From: Vicinamibacterales bacterium
GTDB lineage: Bacteria; Acidobacteriota; Vicinamibacteria; Vicinamibacterales; UBA2999
Direction of reading: 5' to 3'
Assembly: GCA_041659285.1 (NCBI GenBank)
Contig: JBAZYO010000006.1
Location: forward strand, 310,001-374,000
DNA: 64,000 nucleotides
The notes under the pieces are model-generated. The model ran no database searches. It was not told where the DNA came from and saw only the letters and a program-made list of their open reading frames with translations. The stretch's first letter is position 1. Every line of letters begins with the position of its first letter. This document shows positions 16,755 through 23,757 of the stretch, one piece after another. The position numbers and the translations under genes were made by a program.

Positions 16755-18778
16755 ACCGTGAGAACCAGTCCAACCACCAGGGCAATCACGTACGCGAGGT
16801 AGGCGTGAAGGCTTCCGGCCTGCAGCACCTTCATGCCGTCAGCCACCCGTAGCACCGCTCGCACGAGGGGGCCATAGACGAAACGCTCGAAGGTCGGCTC
16901 GATCTCGGAGCGGTAGCGAACCTCCTGAGGGAAGTACGGCGAGACCTCGGCCAACGCGTCGACCGCGCGAGTGGGACGATAGACGCCCCGGAAGATCATC
17001 ATTAGCGGTTTCGAGAAGGCCGTCGCCGTGTACTCGGTGCGCGCCGTCAGCACGCCTCCACATCCCCACGTCGGCACTCGCCGTGCCACCAGGCCTCGCC
17101 GCGACGTCAGGAGGGCCGCCAGCGCAAGCCCGGAGAAGAGCGCCACACCGAGCAGGATCGGCATGACGTGGTCGAACGATTCGAGCCCCGACGACATCCC
17201 CAGCGCGCCGGGCGCCAGGCCGGGTGACGGACGCAGGCCCGGCAGTGACGACATCACGCCTTCGATCGTCGCGAGCACCGCGCCCGGGAACACGCCTAGG
17301 CCGACACACCAGGCCGCGAGCCAGGCCTGTGGGACGAGCATCACCGCCGGGGCTTCGTGCGCGGTGGCGGCCTCATTGCTCCGCGGCAGCGCCAGGAAAC
17401 TGATGCCGAAGGCCTTCACGAAACACGCCGCCGCCAGCGCGGTCGTCAGGGCGAGGAGGGCCCCGCTCACCGGGAACAGCAGGTGGATCAGCGGTTCGGA
17501 CGACCCGCGGAAACCGAAGAGAAGAGCCTGGAAGGCCAGCCATTCACTGGCAAAGCCATTCAGGGGTGGCAGACCGGAAATCGCCATGGCCGCAACCAGG
17601 AAGAAGAACCCCGTCCACGGCATCCGGCGCAGCAAGCCCCCGAAGTGTTCGATCTGGCGTGTGCCGGTGGTCATCACCACGGCGCCGGCCCCAAGAAACA
17701 GCAACCCCTTGAAGATCGCGTGATTGAGGACGTGGTAGAGGCTGGCCGCGATCCCCAGTGCGGCCAGATCGGCGCGGCCGTAGGACAGGCCGATCATCCC
17801 GGCGCCAAGCCCCAACAGGATGATGCCGATGTTCTCGATGCTGTGGTACGCGAGCAAGCGCTTGAGATCGTGCTGCATGAGGGCGTACAACACGCCCATC
17901 ACCGCCGACAGCCCGCCGACGACCACCACGATCACGCCCCACGACAGCCGCGGCACGCCCAAACCGAACGCGCAGACCCGCACCATGCCGTAGATCCCCG
18001 TCTTGATGAGCACGGCGGACATCAGAGCGGAGATGCTGGACGGCGCCGCCGGGTGGGCTTCGGGGAGCCAGATGTGGAGGGGCACGATGCCCGCCTTCAG
18101 GCCGAAGCCGATGAAGAAGAGGGCGAAGAGCCAGTGCCGCATCGGTGCCGGCGTGGCCTCGCCTGACAGGATCGCGGAGAACGAGAGCGACCCCGAGGCG
18201 GCGGCCAGCGTCATGAACCCGGCGATCAGGCAGCCGGTGGCGACATGCGACATCACCAGGTAAAGGTACGCGGCGCGCCGGCTCGCACGCTCCTCGTGAT
18301 CGGTGGCGACGAGCGCCGCCGTCACCAGGGTCATGAGTTCCCAGGCGCCCAGGAAGGTCAGCACGTCGGCGGCCGTGAACACGACCTCCACGGCACCGAC
18401 GAGCAGATTGAACGCCACCCCGAGAAAGACCGAACGCCGGCTGAGATGCGGATGCCCGACATATCCGATGCTGAAGATCGCGATCGGCGCGGCGACGATT
18501 GACAGAACCGCCAGGAACCAGGCGGCCAGCCCGTCCACCGAATATGCCGACGAGAACCCGGACGCCTGCTGGACAAACAGCACCCCATCCACCGGCACGC
18601 CGGTGCGCAGCACATCCGCCGCCATCAGGCCGGTGACGAGCGAGGCCAGAGCGGATCCAAGGAACGCGACCCGACGCGCCGCGGCGCGCCGCCGCCACAC
18701 CAGCAGAGTCACCGCGACGACCGCAAACCGGAGTGCAAGCACTGCGGGCGGGCCGATCGTCGGCTCGAATGGCGTCAT
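16739..18778 (-). CDS. hyfB: HyfB/NuoL-type antiporter-like subunit, first copy
   Basis: A 679-residue membrane protein, paralogue of the next gene. It shows FLGAWELMTLVTAALVA, GFGLKAGIVPLHIWLPEAHPAAPSSISALMS, LKRLLAYHSIENIGIILLGLG, HVLNHAIFKGLLFLGAGA and the C-terminal MKVLQAGSLHAYLAYVIALVVG. These are the channel Lys/His/Glu positions of the complex I antiporter-like subunits. A few substitutions distinguish it from copy two (for example HSIEN against STIEN). It is the first large gene of the operon, 45 bp after a 44-codon membrane ORF. Confidence 0.9.
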   Translation of the reverse strand: MTPFEPTIGPPAVLALRFAVVAVTLLVWRRRAAARRVAFLGSALASLVTGLMAADVLRTGVPVDGVLFVQQASGFSSAYSVDGLAAWFLAVLSIVAAPIAIFSIGYVGHPHLSRRSVFLGVAFNLLVGAVEVVFTAADVLTFLGAWELMTLVTAALVATDHEERASRRAAYLYLVMSHVATGCLIAGFMTLAAASGSLSFSAILSGEATPAPMRHWLFALFFIGFGLKAGIVPLHIWLPEAHPAAPSSISALMSAVLIKTGIYGMVRVCAFGLGVPRLSWGVIVVVVGGLSAVMGVLYALMQHDLKRLLAYHSIENIGIILLGLGAGMIGLSYGRADLAALGIAASLYHVLNHAIFKGLLFLGAGAVVMTTGTRQIEHFGGLLRRMPWTGFFFLVAAMAISGLPPLNGFASEWLAFQALLFGFRGSSEPLIHLLFPVSGALLALTTALAAACFVKAFGISFLALPRSNEAATAHEAPAVMLVPQAWLAAWCVGLGVFPGAVLATIEGVMSSLPGLRPSPGLAPGALGMSSGLESFDHVMPILLGVALFSGLALAALLTSRRGLVARRVPTWGCGGVLTARTEYTATAFSKPLMMIFRGVYRPTRAVDALAEVSPYFPQEVRYRSEIEPTFERFVYGPLVRAVLRVADGMKVLQAGSLHAYLAYVIALVVGLVLTVWWQS

Positions 18779-18823
18779 GGTTTCGCCTGCCCGGCGTCGT
18801 CCACTAGCGGCGCCCCTCGCGGC

Positions 18824-18958
18824 TCATCGAGCGACAGTCGAGACAATCCTGGCGATCACGGCAAGCACGGCCAGCAGGATCAACACAGTGGCAATCCTCT
18901 TTCGTTGAGTCGGATCGATCGGGAGGGGCTGGGGCGCCGACTTGTGACGATCTGTCAT
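18824..18958 (-). CDS. 44-residue single-span membrane protein at head of Ehr-like operon
   Basis: This frame is too short for usual gene calling. From the ATG at 18958 it encodes a hydrophilic N-terminus (MTDRHKSAPQPLPIDPTQ), a basic KRKR-like break (RKR), then one hydrophobic helix (IATVLILLAVLAVIARIV) and a short basic tail, ending TGA at 18824. The positive-inside layout is that of a genuine small membrane protein. It starts 6 bp after the preceding small ORF and ends 45 bp before the first hyfB. It may be a small accessory subunit of the complex. No homologue is known to me. Confidence 0.55.
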   Translation of the reverse strand: MTDRHKSAPQPLPIDPTQRKRIATVLILLAVLAVIARIVSTVAR

Positions 18959-18964
18959 GACCAT

Positions 18965-19114
18965 TCACCTCGTCAAACTGCCGCGTCGGAAGGCACATCG
19001 TAGCTCCTTTTCGGCCCGCGGGCTCACGGCCAGCTCGACGGCAAGGTAATCAGGCGCCTTGATGTCCTCGAGGTTGATCCCGCCAGACGTCGGCGGATAA
19101 CGGAGCGTTTTCAT
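18965..19114 (-). CDS. 49-residue hypothetical protein
   Basis: From the ATG at 19114: MKTLRYPPTSGGINLEDIKA followed by PDYLAVELAVSPRAEKELRC and a basic end. It lies 17 bp after the GNAT gene and 6 bp before the 44-residue ORF, on the same strand. It is acidic in the middle and basic at the end, with no membrane segment. No good Shine-Dalgarno sequence is seen. The composition looks coding and the spacing fits an operon, but I recognise no family. Confidence 0.45.
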   Translation of the reverse strand: MKTLRYPPTSGGINLEDIKAPDYLAVELAVSPRAEKELRCAFRRGSLTR

Positions 19115-19131
19115 CGGTGTGCTAGTCCGTG

Positions 19132-19611
19132 TCAGTGCGTCTGGTTCTGGTTCGCGCGGCCAGGCCGGTCGAGCGTTTTCCGCATCCACGCCACCGCCGG
19201 GTCGACGACGACGGCGGTGTAGCCGTGCCGCTCGAACGGCACCAGGGCTTCATCGCCATCAAGCAGCAACATCAAACAGCCGATGCCATCGGCGCGGGCC
19301 ACGCGTTCGACCGACGCCAGCAGCAACTCGGCGGCGCGGGCGGTGCCGGCGCCGGGCAGGGTCCGATCGACGAGGAATTCGTGCACCACGCGCACGTCGC
19401 TGTCGACCGCCCGATAGGCTGCCAGACCAATGGGAGTGGCACCCGCCGTCAACACGACCCACGCCGATTGCCGCAGGTGTCTCACGCGCGCGCGGGTCAG
19501 GGCGTGACCGGCGGGACAGCTTCGTACGGGGTCGGCGGCGCAGGAGCAACCGTCGATTACGGCGGCGTCGATCCGTCGCGTGTCTGGAACCGATAGGTGA
19601 AGTTCATTCAT
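19132..19611 (-). CDS. GNAT family N-acetyltransferase
   Basis: A 159-residue protein with the GNAT layout: WVVLTAGATPIGLAAYRAVDSDVRVVHEFLVDRTLPGAGTARAAELLLASVERVARADGIGCLMLL, ending FERHGYTAVVVDPAVAWMRKTL. The acetyl-CoA loop (LPGAGTARAAELLL) resembles the Q/RxxGxG/A motif in degenerate form. The substrate is unknown. As first gene of the operon that leads into the Ehr-like complex, and directly behind the AT-rich palindromes at 19659-19697, it may have a regulatory or protein-modifying role, but that is inference. Confidence 0.75.
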   Translation of the reverse strand: MNELHLSVPDTRRIDAAVIDGCSCAADPVRSCPAGHALTRARVRHLRQSAWVVLTAGATPIGLAAYRAVDSDVRVVHEFLVDRTLPGAGTARAAELLLASVERVARADGIGCLMLLLDGDEALVPFERHGYTAVVVDPAVAWMRKTLDRPGRANQNQTH

Positions 19612-19658
19612 CGCGCTCTCCCTCCCAATTGCCGGCCCGGGGCGATCCTCCCGCCCTC

Positions 19659-19697
19659 TGTTGTATTAATATAATACGATATTTGAATATATCAACA
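19659..19697 (-). promoter_or_regulatory. AT-rich palindromic operator/promoter upstream of GNAT-Ehr operon
   Basis: In otherwise GC-rich DNA this 39-bp island contains three inverted repeats: GTATTA/TAATAC at 19663-19668 and 19672-19677; GATAT/ATATC at 19678-19682 and 19689-19693; and outer TGTTG/CAACA at 19659-19663 and 19693-19697. It lies between the arsR-like gene and the GNAT gene, in the promoter position of the operon. ArsR proteins bind AT-rich imperfect palindromes of this kind, so it is the likely operator of the adjacent regulator. Confidence 0.65.
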
Positions 19698-19727
19698 GCG
19701 ACGGGCCCTGGCGCGGGCCTTCGCTGG

Positions 19728-20069
19728 TCAGCCCCGGCGGGCCTCCCGCCGCATTTCGCGGAGCTTTCCTCCGGTATCGACCAGATGATTGTTGAAGATG
19801 CGACGGGCCACGTCGAGCAGGTCGTTGATGGTTGGGTCTCGCAGCGCGTAGCGCACCGACACGCCCTGCTTCTGCGATGTGACGAGGCCCTGATTCCGCA
19901 GCACCGTCAACTGCTGGGACACGACCGGCTGACCCAATCCCAGGCTCTCCTGGAGTTCCTGGACCGACCGATCGCCGCGGGCCAGGATCTCGAGAATCTT
20001 GATGCGGACCGGATGGGCGAGCGCCCGGAAGAACTGGGCCTTAAACGTCTGGAGCTGGCTGGTTGCCAT
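19728..20069 (-). CDS. ArsR/SmtB family winged-helix repressor without cysteines
   Basis: A 113-residue regulator, counting from the ATG at 20069 (MATSQLQTFKAQFFRALAHP). The family signature is clear: ALAHPVRIKILEILARGDRSVQELQESLGLGQPVVSQQLTVLRNQGLVTSQKQGVSVRYAL, containing the HTH and the beta-wing. It has no cysteine, so neither metal binding at alpha-3 nor a thiol switch of the SqrR/BigR kind is possible; the signal must be something else. It sits upstream of, and on the same strand as, the GNAT-Ehr operon, with similar AT-rich palindromes before itself and before that operon, which suggests autoregulation plus control of the complex. Confidence 0.85.
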   Translation of the reverse strand: MATSQLQTFKAQFFRALAHPVRIKILEILARGDRSVQELQESLGLGQPVVSQQLTVLRNQGLVTSQKQGVSVRYALRDPTINDLLDVARRIFNNHLVDTGGKLREMRREARRG

Positions 20070-20146
20070 AGGGAGTCGATTGCCCGAGTGCGTCAACGTG
20101 TGACGACTAGGGACGCCCCGACACGACTCGAGGACGCTCTCTAGTA

Positions 20147-20172
20147 TATATATCTTATTATACAGATATATA
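20147..20172 (-). promoter_or_regulatory. Palindromic operator upstream of the arsR-like gene
   Basis: TATATATCT at 20147-20155 and AGATATATA at 20164-20172 form perfect 9-bp arms around an 8-bp AT-rich spacer, about 80 bp before the arsR-like start. The AT-rich character and size match the palindromes at 19659-19697, so both are candidate binding sites of the same regulator. Confidence 0.65.
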
Positions 20173-20256
20173 AGATCACATCAAGCGGACGACTCTGGCC
20201 CAGTGGCGCGGTCACCCAATAACCGGCAATCAGTCGATCGCCCATGCCGCCATCCC

Positions 20257-21771
20257 CTACACTTCCCAGTCGAGCGACCGCCCCACCGCCTTCTTCCATC
20301 CCGCGTACAACTTCTCGCTCTTGGCCTTGTCCATCGACGGACGGAACTCGCGATCGAGCGCCCAGTTCGCGGCCACGTCGTCCAGGCCCTTCCAGTAGCC
20401 CACGGCCAGGCCCGCGAGATACGCGGCGCCGAGCGCCGTGGTCTCGGCCACCACCGGACGCCGTACGGTCACATTGAGCAGATCAGCCTGGAACTGCAGC
20501 AGCGTGGCGTTCGCGGCGGCGCCGCCGTCGACCTTCAGCGTGGTGAGCGGCAGGCCCGACTCCAACTGCATCACTTCCAACACATCGCGCGTTTGATACG
20601 CCATCGCATCAACAGCCGCGCGGGCGATGTGCGCCATCTGTGTGTTGCGCGTCAGGCCCACGATCACGCCGCGGGCGCGTGGATCCCAATACGGCGCGCC
20701 AAGGCCGACAAACGCCGGCACCAGATAGACACCATCCGTGTCGGGCACTTCAGCCATCAGACGCTCGACGTCGGCCGAGGAGTCAATCGCCTTGAGGCCG
20801 TCGCGCAGCCACTGCACCGCGGCGCCGGCCACGAACACCGAGCCTTCGAGCGCGTAGGTGGTGACGCCGCCGATCTTCCACGCCACGGTGGTGAGCAGGC
20901 CCTTCTCCGACGGCACCGGCTTGGTGCCGGTGTTGAGGAGCATGAAGCACCCGGTGCCGTAGGTGTTCTTGGCGGAACCCGCCTCGAAGCAGGCCTGACC
21001 GAAGAGCGCCGCCTGCTGATCGCCGGCGTCGCCGGCCACGGGAATCGCGGCGCCGAACAACGACGGATCCGTGTGGCCGTACACCTCGCTGGACGACTTC
21101 ACCTCCGGCAACATCGCGCGCGGCACGTCCAGCAGCTTCAGCAACTCGTCGTCCCACTGCAGCGTGTGGATGTTGAACAGCAACGTGCGGCTGGCGTTGC
21201 TCACGTCGGTGACGTGGACCTGGCCGCCGGTCAGGCGCCAGATCAGGAAGGTATCGATGGTGCCGAACAACACCTCGCCTCTGGCGGCGCGGGCCCGCAG
21301 GCCATCATGCGAATCGAGCAGGTGCTTGATCTTGGTACCCGAGAAATAGGCATCGACGACCAGGCCCGTCTTCTTGCGGAACGTGGGCTCGTGACCATCG
21401 GCCTTGAGGCGATCGCAGATCGGCGCGGTCACGCGGCTCTGCCAGACGATGGCATTGGCGATCGGCTTGCCGGTGGCCTTGTCCCACAGCACCGTCGTCT
21501 CGCGCTGATTGGTGACGCCGATCGCGGCCAGGTCCGCGGCGGTGATGCCGGCGCGGCTGATGGCGTCGCGCGCGGTCTGCAACTGCGTGGACCAGATCGC
21601 CTCGGGGTCGTGCTCGACGTGCCCGGGACCCGGGAAGATCTGCGGGAACTCCTGCTGGGCCGTCGCCACGGCCTTGCCGGATCGATCGAACACAATCGCG
21701 CGGCTGGACGTGGTGCCCTGGTCAAGGGCGAGAACAAAGGAACCTGCCCTGAGCGAAGTCGAAGGGCTCAT
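20257..21771 (-). CDS. glpK: Glycerol kinase
   Basis: A 504-residue FGGY-family kinase that phosphorylates glycerol to sn-glycerol 3-phosphate. Diagnostic stretches: LALDQGTTSSRAIVFD (phosphate loop), NQRETTVLWDKATG, YFSGTKIKHLLD, FGTIDTFLIWRLTGG, GDQQAALFGQ, NTYGTGCFMLLNTG, and the C-terminal FGGY-type LKVDGGAAANATLLQFQAD. The start is the ATG at 21771, which overlaps the glpF stop as ATGA. The N-terminus is odd: between Met and the normal FVLALDQGTTS it carries SPSTSLRAG, encoded by a dispersed repeat (see 21742-21768). Confidence 0.96.
   Translation of the reverse strand: MSPSTSLRAGSFVLALDQGTTSSRAIVFDRSGKAVATAQQEFPQIFPGPGHVEHDPEAIWSTQLQTARDAISRAGITAADLAAIGVTNQRETTVLWDKATGKPIANAIVWQSRVTAPICDRLKADGHEPTFRKKTGLVVDAYFSGTKIKHLLDSHDGLRARAARGEVLFGTIDTFLIWRLTGGQVHVTDVSNASRTLLFNIHTLQWDDELLKLLDVPRAMLPEVKSSSEVYGHTDPSLFGAAIPVAGDAGDQQAALFGQACFEAGSAKNTYGTGCFMLLNTGTKPVPSEKGLLTTVAWKIGGVTTYALEGSVFVAGAAVQWLRDGLKAIDSSADVERLMAEVPDTDGVYLVPAFVGLGAPYWDPRARGVIVGLTRNTQMAHIARAAVDAMAYQTRDVLEVMQLESGLPLTTLKVDGGAAANATLLQFQADLLNVTVRRPVVAETTALGAAYLAGLAVGYWKGLDDVAANWALDREFRPSMDKAKSEKLYAGWKKAVGRSLDWEV
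21742..21768. repeat. Dispersed repeat inserted in frame at the glpK N-terminus
   Basis: The plus strand reads CCTGCCCTGAGCGAAGTCGA then AGGGCTC, the well-known interspersed environmental-genome element whose translation gives STSLRAG or PERSRR-like peptides. It occupies codons 2 to about 11 of glpK and lies directly after the start codon, overlapping the glpF/glpK junction. Confidence 0.6.
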
Positions 21772-22550
21772 CGACCCGCCTCCGGCGCGACGTGGTGCTT
21801 GTTGATAAAGACGTCGTAGAGCCAGGCGCCGAGGATCGCCCCCACGCACGGGGCCACCACCGGAACCCACCACCAGCCGCCGCCCGCCGTGAAGACGCCC
21901 GGCCCCCAACCCGCCAGGGCGGTGAACAGGCGCGGACCAAGGTCGCGCGCCGGGTTGATCGCGTACCCGGCATTGAAGCCGAACGCCACGCCGATGGCGA
22001 CCACCAGCAAGCCGACCAGCGGCGCCGTCAGCCAGGCCGGCGGCGCGACGTTGCGCTGGTCCGTCACCGCCAGCACGCCCGCCATCAACAGCATGGTCCC
22101 GACCACTTGATCCACGAACCCTCCGGCGAGCGACAAATACGGCTGCGGATAGGTCGCGAAGATGCCGGCCGTGGCCGTGGCGCCTTCAATCATGCGCGCG
22201 CCGCCGTCGAACGCCGTGAACGCCTCGCGATAGGTGAGGAAGACGAGGGCGGAGGCGGCAAAGGCGCCAGCCGTCTGCGCCAGCGCGTATGGGATGACCT
22301 TGATCCAGGGGAAGGTGCGGTGAACGGCGAGGGCGACCGTGACGGCGGGGTTCAGGTGGGCGCCCGACACGCCCGCCGACGTGTAGATGCCGAGCATCAC
22401 GCCGAGGCCCCAGCCGATGTTGATGGCAAGGTAGGACCCGTTCGCGTCTTTGCTGAGCACCGTTTGCGCCACGACGCCGGCGCCGAACGCAATCAGGATG
22501 AAGGTGCCGAAGAATTCCGCCGCGGCTTCCCGCGCTGTGCCTTTGAGCAT
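21768..22550 (-). CDS. glpF: Glycerol facilitator (MIP/aquaporin family)
   Basis: A 260-residue channel with six membrane segments and the two half-helix NPA boxes: HLNPAVT near residue 67 and INPARDLGPRLF near residue 200. The Asp after the second box (NPARD) is the hallmark of glycerol-conducting aquaglyceroporins. It lets glycerol diffuse in, and the overlapping downstream glpK traps it as glycerol 3-phosphate. A methyltransferase gene ends 13 bp upstream on the same strand. The N-terminal TAREAAAEFFGTFILIAFG is the standard first helix. Confidence 0.95.
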   Translation of the reverse strand: MLKGTAREAAAEFFGTFILIAFGAGVVAQTVLSKDANGSYLAINIGWGLGVMLGIYTSAGVSGAHLNPAVTVALAVHRTFPWIKVIPYALAQTAGAFAASALVFLTYREAFTAFDGGARMIEGATATAGIFATYPQPYLSLAGGFVDQVVGTMLLMAGVLAVTDQRNVAPPAWLTAPLVGLLVVAIGVAFGFNAGYAINPARDLGPRLFTALAGWGPGVFTAGGGWWWVPVVAPCVGAILGAWLYDVFINKHHVAPEAGR

Positions 22551-22563
22551 GCGCGGGATTCTA

Positions 22564-23238
22564 TTAGTTTTTGGCCCTCAACACGATGATGTGTTGCCAG
22601 GGCAGCACGTCGATGACCTTGTCGAGCATGAAGCCCTCGGCCTCCAACTCCATCTTCACTTCGGCCACGCTCATCTTGTGGACCTGGAGGATGGGGACCT
22701 GGGGGTCTTCCTTGCGGAACTCGAACAGTACCAGCCGCCCGCCCGGCTTGAACACCCCGCGGAGGCGCTGGAGGAACAGCTGCGGCGACTGCAACTCGTG
22801 GTACACGTCCACCATGATCGCCAGGTCGATCGATCCGGGCGGCAGCTTGGGATCATCCATGCCGCCCAGCACCGGCGTGACGTTGGCCAGGCCCTCGGCC
22901 TGGATGCGGCGGGTGAGCAGTTCCAGCATGCCGGGCTGAATGTCCGTGGCATACACGCGGCCGGTCGCGCCCACCAGCTTGGACATCCTCGACGTGTAGT
23001 AGCCGGACCCGGCGCCGATGTCAGCCACCACCATCCCCGGTTTGAGGTCGAGCGCCGCCAGCGCCTTGGAGGGCGCCTCTTCGGATTCCCGCTCCGGGCG
23101 CTCGAGCCACGGGGCGCCGCCGACGCCCATCACCGGCGCCAGCACGCGGCCACTGACCGGGTGCCGGCGCTGCGCCTCCGCCAGCGACACGAAACCTACA
23201 CAGAGGGCGAGAACCAGCGCGGCAGTCCGGGTTAACAT
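22564..23238 (-). CDS. Exported class I SAM-dependent methyltransferase
   Basis: A 224-residue protein. An N-terminal signal peptide (LALCVGFVSLAEAQ) is followed by a methyltransferase fold: motif I VVADIGAGSGYYTSRMSKLVG, motif II YATDIQPGM, motif III/IV IDLAIMVDVYHEL and LRGVFKPGGRLVLFEF. The SAM-binding glycine motif is intact. Family members with a signal sequence are frequent in Acidobacteriota and Planctomycetes; their substrate is not known. The start is the ATG at 23238, only 18 bp from the divergent acetyltransferase start. It precedes glpF-glpK and may be in the same transcript. Confidence 0.85.
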   Translation of the reverse strand: MLTRTAALVLALCVGFVSLAEAQRRHPVSGRVLAPVMGVGGAPWLERPERESEEAPSKALAALDLKPGMVVADIGAGSGYYTSRMSKLVGATGRVYATDIQPGMLELLTRRIQAEGLANVTPVLGGMDDPKLPPGSIDLAIMVDVYHELQSPQLFLQRLRGVFKPGGRLVLFEFRKEDPQVPILQVHKMSVAEVKMELEAEGFMLDKVIDVLPWQHIIVLRAKN

Positions 23239-23256
23239 GTGTGCTTCCCTATTGTC

Positions 23257-23757
23257 ATGACGTTGTCCGCACGAGCGGCATCTCCGGGTGATGTCCCGGC
23301 GATTGCCCAAATCTACAACGAAGGCATCGAAGACCGCGTCGGCACCTTCGAGACCCGTCCGCGCACGGTGGATGACGTGCGCGCGTGGTTCGACGACGTC
23401 CATCCCATCGTCGTGGTGGAGGCCGAGGGCGGGCGCGTGGTCGCGTTCGCGTCAACCTCGACCTATCGTAACCGCGACTGCTACGCCGGCATCGCCGAGT
23501 TTTCGGTCTACGTCTCGCGCGCGATGCGCGGGCAGGGCGCCGGCTTCGTGGCGATGGAGGCCCTGATCGCCGCCGCCGCCAAGGCCGGCTTCTGGAAGCT
23601 GGTGTCGCGGATCTTCATCGAGAACACGGCCAGCCGCCGGCTGATGGCGCGGGTCGGGTTCCGCGAAGTCGGCATCTACGAAAAGCACGGCAAGCTCGAC
23701 GGGGTCTGGCGCGACGCGGTGATCGTGGAGCGCGTCATCCCCGAGAACCTCCGCTGA
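23257..23757 (+). CDS. GNAT acetyltransferase of the PAT/ArsN1 type
   Basis: A 166-residue acetyltransferase close in wording to phosphinothricin/arsinothricin N-acetyltransferases: IAQIYNEGIEDRVGTFETRPRT at the N-terminus, SVYVSRAMRGQGAGFVAMEALI (acetyl-CoA loop RGQGAG), and SRIFIENTASRRLMARVGFREVG-YEKHGKLDGVWRDAVIVER. Such enzymes acetylate amino groups of phosphinothricin, methionine sulfoximine or arsinothricin. The start is the ATG at 23257 and not the GTG at 23239, to match the family. It heads a five-gene operon in which consecutive genes overlap by 1-4 bp. Confidence 0.85.
   Translation: MTLSARAASPGDVPAIAQIYNEGIEDRVGTFETRPRTVDDVRAWFDDVHPIVVVEAEGGRVVAFASTSTYRNRDCYAGIAEFSVYVSRAMRGQGAGFVAMEALIAAAAKAGFWKLVSRIFIENTASRRLMARVGFREVGIYEKHGKLDGVWRDAVIVERVIPENLR

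Noticed and set aside
9121..18778. Group 4 [NiFe] hydrogenase or formate hydrogenlyase
   Set aside because: The large subunit has no cysteines at either NiFe-ligand motif, and no maturation genes are present in the window. A direct link to the formate dehydrogenase 12 kb away has no sequence support.
9121..18778. DabA/DabB-type bicarbonate uptake system
   Set aside because: NuoL-like subunits are present but no DabA (DUF2309) gene is nearby, and the redox subunits argue for an Ehr/Hyf-type complex.
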